This document shows, in pieces, positions 50,244 to 59,029 of a stretch of DNA of 64,000 bases. A program made the position numbers and the translations under genes. The notes beneath the pieces were generated by a model. That model was not told the origin of the DNA. It saw nothing but the letters and a program-made list of their open reading frames with translations, and did not search any database. Every line of letters starts with the position of its first letter. Position 1 is the stretch's first letter. The stretch is taken from positions 1 to 64,000 of the forward strand of contig JAUSBK010000010.1 of NCBI GenBank assembly GCA_030652115.1, read 5' to 3'. This DNA is from Coriobacteriia bacterium. GTDB lineage: Bacteria > Actinomycetota > Coriobacteriia > Anaerosomatales > Anaerosomataceae.

Positions 50244-51035
50244 ATGAGATCCGACTCCAGGACGGACCTTGCTGCCGCGTGGGCAGCGTTCAAGCACGAT
50301 GGAGACCCTGAAGCCCGGGAGAACCTCATACTCACATACTCACCCCTGGTGAAGTACGTGGCAGGCCGTCTTTCGTCAAGTCTCCCGCAGACGGTCGACA
50401 CCTCGGACCTCATCTCATACGGGGTGTTCGGGCTGATCGACGCGATCGAGAAGTTTGACACCGACCGTGGGATCAAGTTCGAGACCTACGCGATCGCCCG
50501 CATCAAGGGCGCCATCATCGACGAACTTCGTGCCATGGACTGGGTCCCGCGTTCGGTGCGTGCACGCGCGAGGGAGTTCGAGGCGGCGTACGTGGCTCTC
50601 GAGAATCGTATGAAGCGCGTGCCGGACGACGCCGAGGTCGCAGCCGAGATGGGCGTATCACCCCGGGAGTTGCAGGCCATCCTGGCCAAGCTGAGCTACG
50701 CGTCGGTCATCTCGTTCGAGGAGATGTGGTCAGGCGGCGCTGAGCGCGATGAGCATCAGGATCCGCTCGGTGCGATCGCCGACGAGCGGGCCGAGGATCC
50801 GGTCGACGTGTTCGAGAGCGCCGAGGTCAAGGAGATCCTCTCGGGCGCGATCGAGCGGCTTCCCGAGCGGGAGAAGACGGTTGTGGCGTTGTACTACTAC
50901 GAGGGCCTCACGCTCAAGGAGATCGGCACCGTGCTCGGCGTCACTGAATCACGAGTGAGCCAGCTACACACTAAGGCCGTTCTCCGACTTCGGGCACGTC
51001 TTCATGCCGCTCAAGGGTTCGTACCTGCAACATAG
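50244..51035 (+). CDS. RNA polymerase sigma factor of the WhiG/FliA (sigma-28) type
   Basis: A 263-residue group 3 sigma factor with region 2 (LVKYVAGRLSSSLPQ, DLISYGVFGLIDAIEKFD, FETYAIARIKGAIIDELR), region 3 (VPRSVR to LENRMKRVPDDAEVAAEMG) and region 4 (LPEREKTVVALYYYEGLTLKEIG). FliA controls motility and WhiG sporulation in different lineages; no flagellar gene is in this window, so the regulon is open. ATG at 50244 follows GGAGGG; it lies 16 bases after xerC. Confidence 0.94.
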   Translation: MRSDSRTDLAAAWAAFKHDGDPEARENLILTYSPLVKYVAGRLSSSLPQTVDTSDLISYGVFGLIDAIEKFDTDRGIKFETYAIARIKGAIIDELRAMDWVPRSVRARAREFEAAYVALENRMKRVPDDAEVAAEMGVSPRELQAILAKLSYASVISFEEMWSGGAERDEHQDPLGAIADERAEDPVDVFESAEVKEILSGAIERLPEREKTVVALYYYEGLTLKEIGTVLGVTESRVSQLHTKAVLRLRARLHAAQGFVPAT

Positions 51036-51077
51036 GGGCACTCACAACACATAGAGCCCGTTCACGAAGGGGGAACC

Positions 51078-51674
51078 GTGACAGCGAAACGCATCCTCGT
51101 GGTGGAGGATACCGAGCTGCTGAGGCGCATGTATCGGGACCGTCTCATCCAGGACGGCTACGAGGTGCTCGATGCGGCTGACGGGCTGGCGGCGCTGAGC
51201 ATCCTTCGCGATGAGCACTTCGATCTGATCCTTCTTGACCTGATCATGCCGCGAATGGGTGGGATACAGGTCCTCGAGGCCGTGAAGCAGGACCCGCGCA
51301 CGCAGTCGATTCCCGTGGTGGTCCTCACGAACCTCGGCGAAGAGTCGACCATCGAGCACGCCGTCTCGCTCGGCGCAGTCGACTACCTCATCAAGAACGA
51401 GACCCGGCCGGCTGACGTTGCCGCGAAGGTGAAGCTGGTCCTGGATGCGTATGCGGTGGCCGAGGGGACGTCGGATGCGTTCATCATCTATCCCGATACG
51501 ACGCGGGGAGATGTCGACGGGATCGTTGAGCACGCGCAGCTGAAGCGCCGGCTGTGGTGTCCCGCCTGCGAGAACGAGCTCGCGCTCGAACTCGTGCCCG
51601 ATCCCAAGCGAGCTGGATGGTACTCGGCCCGGTTCATCTGTCCTTCCTGTGGACGCACGTACTCCGGTTCGTGA
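51078..51674 (+). CDS. Response-regulator receiver domain fused to a zinc ribbon
   Basis: A 198-residue protein. Residues 1-122 are a complete receiver: acidic pair E10/D11, phospho-acceptor Asp54 (LLDLIMP), Thr84 and Lys106. A linker follows, then a C-terminal zinc ribbon with Cys161, Cys164, Cys188 and Cys191. There is no DNA-binding helix-turn-helix. No histidine kinase is adjacent. GTG at 51078 follows AAGGGGG. It lies 42 bases after the sigma factor gene, so it could share the transcript. The ribbon may bind protein or nucleic acid; function unknown. Confidence 0.88.
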   Translation: MTAKRILVVEDTELLRRMYRDRLIQDGYEVLDAADGLAALSILRDEHFDLILLDLIMPRMGGIQVLEAVKQDPRTQSIPVVVLTNLGEESTIEHAVSLGAVDYLIKNETRPADVAAKVKLVLDAYAVAEGTSDAFIIYPDTTRGDVDGIVEHAQLKRRLWCPACENELALELVPDPKRAGWYSARFICPSCGRTYSGS

Positions 51675-51693
51675 TGACGACCCGCTCGGTCAG

Positions 51694-52821
51694 GTGAACC
51701 ACACCGCAAGCCAGGATCCTCCGGCGACCGCCTCTGTGGTCCGAGACCAGGGTCTGGATGCAGTTCGAGGTCTCGGGATCCTCCTTGTCGTGATCGGGCA
51801 TGCGCTGATCAGGGCGCTTGATCCCGCGCTGCCCGGCACGACCTCGGCTGTCATGCTCGCGGGTATCGGGTGGGTGAGGATGACGCCCGGGATCGATGCG
51901 GCGCTGACCGCCATCTACTCGTTCCACATGCCGCTGCTCGCGTTCGTCTCAGGTCTGGCGTTGTCGCGCTCGTCCGTCGGCTATGGACGCAGCTTCCTCG
52001 GTCGCAGGGCGGCGGGTCTCCTCGTGCCCTACTTCGCCTGGCTGGGCGTCGCATGGCTGGTGGTGGGCGACGGTACGCTGGCCGGACTCCTTCGCTTCTT
52101 CGGAAGCGCCGCCATCGATCCTCAGTCGTCCGGTGCGCTGTGGTTTCTGTATGCGTTGTTCGCAAGCTCGATCGTTCTGGCCGTCGTGATGGCATTGGGC
52201 GGCTCGGACCGTGCGCTGGTGGCGAGCGCCGTGCTTGTCGGACTGGGTGGCATGCTGCCGCTCGGTGCGTACAGCAACATGCTGGGCTTGAGCGACGTTG
52301 CATGGCTGTACCCGTTCGTTGCCGCCGGAGTCCTCGTTGCGCGTCACCGAACCTCGCTTGAACGATCCCGCCTGATCGTCCCGCTCGCACTCGTGCTGTG
52401 GGTGGCGTCGTTGCCGCTCGTATGGCCTGTTGTCGTCCCCGGTCCGCGGTGGTGGTTTCCCGCTGTCACGGCCGCTCTTGCGCCCCTCGGCACCTCGGTC
52501 GCCCCGCTTGTCGCAAAGGCCCTCTGGGCACTCGTGCGGGTCGCCGGAGCGCTTGCCGGGACGTACGTCGCATTCTCGCTGGGGACACGTGCGTGCGGCG
52601 CGCTCCTGACCGGATGGGCATGGCTCGGAAGGCGCACGCTCGGCGTGTACGCGACCCACAGCCTCATCCTGCTTGCGCTCGTTCCGCTCGTGGCCCCGCT
52701 CGCCATCGCGGCACGCCTGGTCGCGCTCACCATCCTGGCCCTCGCGGCGGCTCTCGCCATCACCCTGCTGCTCGAGCGTTGGGTCGTCACGCGAAGGGTG
52801 TTCCTGGGCAGCCGGGCGTAG
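51694..52821 (+). CDS. Acyltransferase 3 (OafA/WecH-like) membrane protein
   Basis: A protein of about 375 residues with roughly ten transmembrane helices. The N-terminus GLDAVRGLGILLVVIGH carries the Arg and His of the acyltransferase-3 family, which O-acetylates or acylates sugars at the envelope; IYSFHMPLLAFVSGLAL is also typical. The start is uncertain: the frame is open from 51649 inside the receiver gene, and GTGs at 51694 and 51736 are candidates, none with a clear ribosome-binding site. The substrate cannot be inferred. Confidence 0.85.
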   Translation: MNHTASQDPPATASVVRDQGLDAVRGLGILLVVIGHALIRALDPALPGTTSAVMLAGIGWVRMTPGIDAALTAIYSFHMPLLAFVSGLALSRSSVGYGRSFLGRRAAGLLVPYFAWLGVAWLVVGDGTLAGLLRFFGSAAIDPQSSGALWFLYALFASSIVLAVVMALGGSDRALVASAVLVGLGGMLPLGAYSNMLGLSDVAWLYPFVAAGVLVARHRTSLERSRLIVPLALVLWVASLPLVWPVVVPGPRWWFPAVTAALAPLGTSVAPLVAKALWALVRVAGALAGTYVAFSLGTRACGALLTGWAWLGRRTLGVYATHSLILLALVPLVAPLAIAARLVALTILALAAALAITLLLERWVVTRRVFLGSRA

Positions 52822-52833
52822 CTGTGGTATCCT
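52805..52833 (+). promoter_or_regulatory. Predicted promoter for rpsB-tsf
   Basis: TGGGCA (52805-52810), a 17-bp spacer and TATCCT (52828-52833) with TGG before it (extended -10). The leader of about 113 bases carries GC-rich segments, a place where S2 autoregulation could act, although I cannot draw a specific structure. Confidence 0.6.
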
Positions 52834-52952
52834 CACTCCCGCTCTTATCACACACGCCCGTGGATTCCGCGCGAGGTGCCGAACCCTTCGAGGTCGGTCG
52901 CTGTCGGGAGTAGAAGCGGGCGGAGGAAAGAACCGAAAAGGGAGGCACCACC

Positions 52953-53882
52953 ATGTCCGTTTCCATGAAGGCCCTGCTCGAAGCTGGTGTGCACTTCGGC
53001 CACCAGACCCGTCGCTGGAACCCGAAGATGAAGCCGTACATCTTCACCGAGCGTAACGGCATCTACATCCTCAACCTCCAGCGCACGCTCCGCGAGATCG
53101 ACACCACGTACAAGTTCGTCCGTGACATCACGGCGCGTGGCGGGTCCGTTCTGCTTGTCGGCACCAAGAAGCAGGCGCAGGACCCCATCCGTAAGGAAGC
53201 CGAGCGCTCCGGCCAGCCGTACGTGAACCAGCGCTGGCTCGGCGGCATGCTGACGAACTACGTGACGATCCGTGGCCGCATCAAGCGCATGATCGAGCTC
53301 GAGACCATGGAAGAGACCGGCGCCATGGCGCTGCTCCCCAAGAAAGAAGCCATCCTGCTCCGCCGTGAGCTTGAGAAGCTCCACCGTGATCTCACGGGCA
53401 TCCGCGAGATGTCGGACCTGCCCAGGGCGGTCTTCGTCGTCGACACCAAGCGCGAGGCGATCGCAGTCAAGGAGGCGCGCCGACTCGGCATCCCGCTGAT
53501 CGGCCTTGTGGATACCAACGCCGATCCCGACGAGGTCGATTACGTGATCCCGGGCAATGACGACGCCATCCGTTCGGTGGCGCTGATCTGCAAGGTGATC
53601 GCCGACGCCGCGCTCGACGGCCGTCGCGCCGCCGGGCTCTCGACGCCCGAACAGGACGCCGAAGCCGAGGTTCAGGTCGCAGCGCCCGCCGAAGAGGCGG
53701 CTCCTGCGGCTGAAGAAGCAGCTCCCGTGGCCGAAGAAGCAGCACCCGTTGCCGAGGCACCGGCCGAACCCGCTCCTGTTGTTGAGGAGCCCGCGGTTGA
53801 AGCCGAGCCCGCGGTTGAAGCTGAGCCGGCGGTCGAGGCCGAGGTTGCTGCAGATCCTGAGGCGGCACCTGCAGCCGAGTAG
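52953..53882 (+). CDS. rpsB: 30S ribosomal protein S2 with long Ala/Glu/Pro tail
   Basis: A 309-residue S2. Residues 1 to about 230 are the ordinary protein ([59 protein letters not shown]). Residues 231-309 are a low-complexity acidic tail built from EEAAPVA and PAVEAE repeats. ATG at 52953 follows AAGGGAGG. The tail resembles that of S16 in composition. tsf follows at 58 bp. Confidence 0.97.
   Translation: MSVSMKALLEAGVHFGHQTRRWNPKMKPYIFTERNGIYILNLQRTLREIDTTYKFVRDITARGGSVLLVGTKKQAQDPIRKEAERSGQPYVNQRWLGGMLTNYVTIRGRIKRMIELETMEETGAMALLPKKEAILLRRELEKLHRDLTGIREMSDLPRAVFVVDTKREAIAVKEARRLGIPLIGLVDTNADPDEVDYVIPGNDDAIRSVALICKVIADAALDGRRAAGLSTPEQDAEAEVQVAAPAEEAAPAAEEAAPVAEEAAPVAEAPAEPAPVVEEPAVEAEPAVEAEPAVEAEVAADPEAAPAAE
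53790..53843 (+). repeat. Three tandem 18-bp repeats within rpsB
   Basis: Copies at 53790-53807, 53808-53825 and 53826-53843 encode PAVEAE three times. Copies one and two differ at one base; the third has several silent changes. Repeat-driven length variation between strains is likely. Confidence 0.85.
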
Positions 53883-53940
53883 GCCGCGCGCGTACTGATA
53901 CATGACTCCGGCGGTTCGTGACGCCGGTCGAGGAGGACCG

Positions 53941-54855
53941 ATGGAGATCACTGCTGCAATGGTAAAGGAGCTTCGGGAGACGACCGGAGCCGGAATGATG
54001 GACTGCAAGAAGGCGCTCACCGAGGCCGATGGCGACATGACTGCTGCCATTGACGTGCTGCGCACCAAGGGACTCGCCGACCTGGCGAAGAAGGCCGGCC
54101 GCGCGACCAACGAGGGTGTCATCGGCGGCGGCGTGAATGCTGACGCCAGCGTGGGCACGCTTCTCGAGATCAACTGCGAGACCGACTTCGTCGCGCGCAA
54201 CGCCGCGTTCAAGTCGTTCGTCGGCGAGATCGCCGATCAGATCGTGGCTACCGCACCGGCATCCGTCGAAGCCCTCATGGCCCAGACCTACGGGCCACGG
54301 CCCGAGATCACGGTCGAGCAGCGCCTCGGCGAGGCAGTGAGCAAGCTCGGCGAGAACATGGGCGTCACCCGTTTCGAGCGCTACGAGGTCAGCGGCGATG
54401 CAGGGTGCATCGCTGTCTACCTCCACGGCGTCGGCAACATCGGCGTCATGGTCGAGGTGACCTCCACGTCTCCCGACGTTGCGCGCGGCGAGATCGCGGC
54501 ATCGTTCGCCAAGGACGTGGCGATGCAGATTGCTGCCACCTCGCCGATCTCCGTGCGCCGCGAGGAGGTCTCGGCCGACGTGGTCTCCCACGAGATGACG
54601 ATCTACAAGGCCCAGGCCGCCGAGACCGGCAAGCCGGAGCCGATTCAGCAGAAGATCGCCGAGGGTCGCCTCGACAAGTTCTACAAGGAGTTCTGCTTGC
54701 TCGAGCAGAACTTCGTGAAGAACCCCGATCAGACGGTGAAGCAGTACGGCGAGCAGGCCTCCAAGGAGGCCGGCGGACCGCTCGAGGTTGTGCGCTTCTC
54801 GCGCATGGTTCTCGGCGAGACCGGCACGGAGCCCAAGGCTTCCCCCAGCTGCTAG
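53941..54855 (+). CDS. tsf: Elongation factor Ts
   Basis: Nucleotide exchange factor for EF-Tu. The 304-residue protein has the N-terminal UBA-like segment (MVKELRETTGAGMMDCKKAL), the core TDFVARNAAFKSFV and the LLEQNFVKNPDQTV region. ATG at 53941 follows GGAGGACCG; the frame is open 13 codons further without a better start. Terminated by a 14-bp hairpin. Confidence 0.98.
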   Translation: MEITAAMVKELRETTGAGMMDCKKALTEADGDMTAAIDVLRTKGLADLAKKAGRATNEGVIGGGVNADASVGTLLEINCETDFVARNAAFKSFVGEIADQIVATAPASVEALMAQTYGPRPEITVEQRLGEAVSKLGENMGVTRFERYEVSGDAGCIAVYLHGVGNIGVMVEVTSTSPDVARGEIAASFAKDVAMQIAATSPISVRREEVSADVVSHEMTIYKAQAAETGKPEPIQQKIAEGRLDKFYKEFCLLEQNFVKNPDQTVKQYGEQASKEAGGPLEVVRFSRMVLGETGTEPKASPSC

Positions 54856-54869
54856 TGTTGTCCGAATGA

Positions 54870-54900
54870 CAACGGGGCGGTGCGATGCACCGCCCCGTTG
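54870..54900 (+). terminator. Terminator after tsf
   Basis: A perfect 14-bp stem, 54870-54883 with 54887-54900, and a GAT loop, followed by GTCTATCAT. The T-run is weak but the stem is very stable. It separates rpsB-tsf from the pyrH operon. Confidence 0.8.
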
Positions 54901-54932
54901 GTCTATCATCGCTTAGGGCTGCTCTGGCCTGA

Positions 54933-55684
<752 letters not shown>

Positions 55685-55685
<1 letters not shown>

Positions 55686-56242
55686 TGACGACGAACAGCG
55701 TGAAAGAAGCCGCAGACCGCATGGACAAGGCGCTCGTTGCGCTCGGTCACGAGTTCGGAGGCGTCCGCACGGGTCGCGCATCCGGCTCGATCCTCGAGAA
55801 GATCAGCGTGGAGTACTACGGTTCGCCCACACCGCTCAACCAGATCGCATCGGTGAGCGCTCCCGAACCCCAGCTCGTCATTGTGAGCCCGTACGACAAG
55901 TCGGCGCTCAACGCGATCGAGAAGGCCATCCGCTCGGCGGACCTCGGACTGAACCCATCGAACGACGGCGTCGTCATCCGAGTGCCGTTCCCGCCGCTTA
56001 CCGAGGAGCGTCGCAAGGAGCTCGTCAAGCTCTGCAAGCACTACGCAGAAGAGGCGCGGGTGGGCGTGCGAAACATCCGCAGGGACGCGAACGATCACTT
56101 CAAGCGCCAGGAGAAGGACCACGAGATCTCCCAGGACGACCTCCGTCGCCTTGAGACCGAGACGCAGAAGGCCACTGACGCCCGAATCGCTGAGATCGAC
56201 GAGATGCTCAAGCGAAAAGAAGCGGAGATCATGGAGGTCTGA
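55685..56242 (+). CDS. frr: Ribosome recycling factor
   Basis: Splits post-termination ribosomes with EF-G. The 185-residue protein has the typical GGVRTGRASGSILEKISVEYYG and a long C-terminal helix (NIRRDANDHFKRQEKDHEIS). ATG at 55685 overlaps the pyrH stop; the in-frame GTG one codon upstream is possible. GGAGG precedes both. Confidence 0.98.
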
Positions 56243-56249
56243 GACAGCG

Positions 56250-57026
56250 ATGTCCCCGACACGAGCATCGCTCGAGGCCGCCTTCACCACACGTACCGAC
56301 CGCGAGCTGCTCGGTAAGCTCGACATCGACTCCGTCCCGCGCCACGTGGCCATCATCATGGACGGGAACGGCCGGTGGGCGTCCAAGAGGGGAGTGCCGC
56401 GGATCCTCGGGCATCGCGCGGGAGCCAAGGCGATCCGCGAATCGATCGCGGCATGCATCGAACTCGGCATCGAGTACCTCACCATCTACTCCTTCTCGAG
56501 CGAGAACTGGCGCCGCTCCGCCGAGGAAGTCAGCGGCTTGATGGGACTGTTCGTCGAGGTCCTGGAGTCGGAGATCGGCAACCTCATGGAGCAGGGCGTC
56601 CGCGTTCGCGTGATCGGCAGCGAGGAGGGCATGCCCGAGGCCACGATGGAGGCCTTCCGCCGCACCGAGCGACGTACCGCCGACAACGCAACGCTCACGC
56701 TGCTTGTGGCGCTCAATTACGGTGGGCGTATGGAGATCACCGAGGCGGTACGCGCCATCGCCGAGGAGGCTGTGCGCGGGGAGCTGGACCCATCGACCAT
56801 CGACGAGGACACGATCGACGCCCACCTGTACACCACGGGGATTCCGGATCCCGACCTTATCGTCCGAACGAGTGGTGAGATGCGTATCTCGAACTTCCTA
56901 CTGTGGCAGCTTGCATACTCGGAGATCTGGGTGACGGCAACGTTGTGGCCCGACTTCAAGCGAGGCGATCTGCTGCGTGCGGTCATCGACTTCCAGAAGC
57001 GCTCGCGTCGGTTCGGCGGCCGATGA
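56250..57026 (+). CDS. uppS: Undecaprenyl/polyprenyl diphosphate synthase (cis-prenyltransferase)
   Basis: Makes the C55 lipid carrier for cell-wall synthesis. The 258-residue protein has VAIIMDGNGRWASKRG, LTIYSFSSENWRRS, NYGGRMEI and the C-terminal DLIVRTSGEMRISNFLLWQLAYSE. ATG at 56250 lies 7 bases after frr. The overlap with cdsA is ATGA. Confidence 0.97.
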   Translation: MSPTRASLEAAFTTRTDRELLGKLDIDSVPRHVAIIMDGNGRWASKRGVPRILGHRAGAKAIRESIAACIELGIEYLTIYSFSSENWRRSAEEVSGLMGLFVEVLESEIGNLMEQGVRVRVIGSEEGMPEATMEAFRRTERRTADNATLTLLVALNYGGRMEITEAVRAIAEEAVRGELDPSTIDEDTIDAHLYTTGIPDPDLIVRTSGEMRISNFLLWQLAYSEIWVTATLWPDFKRGDLLRAVIDFQKRSRRFGGR

Positions 57027-57838
57027 TGTCCTCACGTCTCGCCGATTTCAGTGTCCGCGTCGGCACTGCGTTTCTGCTCGGGGCCGTCGTCTTGGTCGCG
57101 GTCTTCTGGGGCGGGGTCGTCGGCCTCGCTGCGGTCGTGGCCATCGTGGCGGCGCTCGCGACCACCGAGTTCTACGCGATGGTCCGCCGGGAACGGCGCC
57201 TGCCGAGCGAGCTCATCGGCCTCACAGCGGTCGTCGCGATGCCGTTTGCAGCGGCCGGGTTCGGGGTGCTCGGACTCACCGCCGTGGTCGGCATGCTCGT
57301 CATCAGCGCGTTCTTCTGGCACGTCATGATCCGCCAGATCCACCTCACCGAGACGGGCGTCACCCTCTTCGGCGCCGTGTATGTGGGCTTCACGCTCGCG
57401 CACGTCGTGCTCGTCCGGGAGTACGACAGTGGCATGTGGCTGACGTTCATCATGTTCGCCAGCGTCTGGGCGAACGACTCGTTCGCGTACTTGGCGGGGT
57501 CCGCCATCGGCCGCCACAAGATCGCCCCGCGCATCTCGCCCAAGAAGTCCTGGGAGGGCGTCGTGGCGGGTACCCTGGGGACCACCGGCGTCTGGCTCGC
57601 CGCCAGCGCCCTGCCCGGTGTGGATCTTTCGTTCGGATGGAGGCTCGCTATCGGTCTGGCTGCGTCGATCGCGGCTGTGATCGGCGATCTGTCCGAGTCG
57701 AGGATCAAGCGGGAGGTCGGCGTGAAGGACTCCGGCAATCTGCTGCCCGGCCACGGCGGGTTCCTCGATCGCTTCGACAGCTTCATCATGGTCGCCATCG
57801 TGACGCACTACATGCTGTTTGCGGCGGGTGTCCGATGA
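57023..57838 (+). CDS. cdsA: Phosphatidate cytidylyltransferase (CDP-diglyceride synthase)
   Basis: Converts phosphatidate and CTP to CDP-diacylglycerol. The 271-residue protein has about seven membrane helices and the signature near the C-terminus (SESRIKREVGVKDSGNLLPG with HGGFLDRFDS after it). The ATG at 57023 overlaps uppS; a second ATG follows directly. It overlaps dxr by ATGA, giving three coupled lipid genes. Confidence 0.96.
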   Translation: MMSSRLADFSVRVGTAFLLGAVVLVAVFWGGVVGLAAVVAIVAALATTEFYAMVRRERRLPSELIGLTAVVAMPFAAAGFGVLGLTAVVGMLVISAFFWHVMIRQIHLTETGVTLFGAVYVGFTLAHVVLVREYDSGMWLTFIMFASVWANDSFAYLAGSAIGRHKIAPRISPKKSWEGVVAGTLGTTGVWLAASALPGVDLSFGWRLAIGLAASIAAVIGDLSESRIKREVGVKDSGNLLPGHGGFLDRFDSFIMVAIVTHYMLFAAGVR

Positions 57839-58971
57839 CCCGTCTTCGTGTCGCCATACTCGGCTCAACCGGGTCGATCGGTCGCCAGGCGCTCGATGTG
57901 GCCGCGCGATATCCCGACCGCATCGAGATCGTTGCGCTCACCGCACATTCGAGCATCACGGCACTCCTCGAGGCTGCGCAGCGCTTCGGCGTGACACGGC
58001 TTGCGCTGGGTGATGCCGAGGCAGCCGAGACAGCGACCCGCGAGTTCGGTGCGCCTGTGGGCGGCGGGCCCGAGGCCATCGAGTCCATCGCCGGTGAGGG
58101 CGCCGCCGACGTCGTCTTGAACGCGCTTGTGGGGGCCGCCGGACTCCGCGCTTCGATCGCCGCCCTGAAGTCGGGCGCGAGACTCGCACTCGCCAACAAG
58201 GAGTCGCTCGTTGTCGGCGGCGAGCTGGTCACCGGACTCGGTCTCGACCGCATCGTGCCGGTGGACAGCGAGCACTCGGCCATCTTCCAGTGCCTCGTCG
58301 GTGAGCCTGCCGAGGCGGTCGCCCGCATCTGGCTCACGGCTTCGGGAGGTCCATTCCGCGGCGCCACGCCCGAGCAGCTCCACGCCGTCACGCTCGAGGA
58401 GGCGCTCGCGCACCCGCGCTGGACGATGGGACCGAAGATCACGATCGACTCGGCCACGCTCATGAACAAAGGCCTCGAGGTGATAGAGGCACACCACCTC
58501 TTCGGCGTGTCATACGACGACATCGCGGTCGTGGTGCATCCGCAGTCCTGCATCCACTCGATGGTCGAGTTCACCGACGGATCGGTGAAAGCGCATCTGG
58601 GCGCCACCGACATGCGGGTGCCGATCCAGTACGCCTTCAGCCACCCCGAGCGCTGGGACGCGCCGGTGCCGCCGGTGGACTTCCGGACCTTCGGCGGGCT
58701 TGACTTCGAGCCGCCTGACACGGATACCTTCCGGTGCCTCGGACTTGCTCTGAGCGCCGGTCGCGAGGGCGGGACGATGCCCGCAGTCCTCAACGCAGCC
58801 AACGAGATCGCGGTCGCAGCGTTCCTGGACGGGCGTGCTGCCTTTGATGACATCCCGCGGGTGGTCGAGCAGGTCATGACGGCACACGTGACGGGGCCGG
58901 TCGACTCGCTCGAGGCCGTGGAGGCCGCAGACGCATGGGCGCGCAGGGCGGCGAGCCAGCTCCTTAGGTGA
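57835..58971 (+). CDS. dxr: 1-deoxy-D-xylulose-5-phosphate reductoisomerase
   Basis: Makes methylerythritol phosphate, the committed step of the MEP isoprenoid pathway. The 378-residue protein has the NADPH site ILGSTGSIGRQALDV, NKESLVVGGELV, the metal and substrate motifs VDSEHSAIFQ and TMGPKITIDSATLMNKGLE. ATG at 57835 overlaps cdsA. ispG, a later step of the pathway, is two genes downstream. Confidence 0.98.
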   Translation: MTRLRVAILGSTGSIGRQALDVAARYPDRIEIVALTAHSSITALLEAAQRFGVTRLALGDAEAAETATREFGAPVGGGPEAIESIAGEGAADVVLNALVGAAGLRASIAALKSGARLALANKESLVVGGELVTGLGLDRIVPVDSEHSAIFQCLVGEPAEAVARIWLTASGGPFRGATPEQLHAVTLEEALAHPRWTMGPKITIDSATLMNKGLEVIEAHHLFGVSYDDIAVVVHPQSCIHSMVEFTDGSVKAHLGATDMRVPIQYAFSHPERWDAPVPPVDFRTFGGLDFEPPDTDTFRCLGLALSAGREGGTMPAVLNAANEIAVAAFLDGRAAFDDIPRVVEQVMTAHVTGPVDSLEAVEAADAWARRAASQLLR

Positions 58972-59029
58972 GTATGGCGCGCGGCTTGCTCGCCAGTGTG
59001 GGTACGTTCATCTCCGGACAGGAGTTCAG

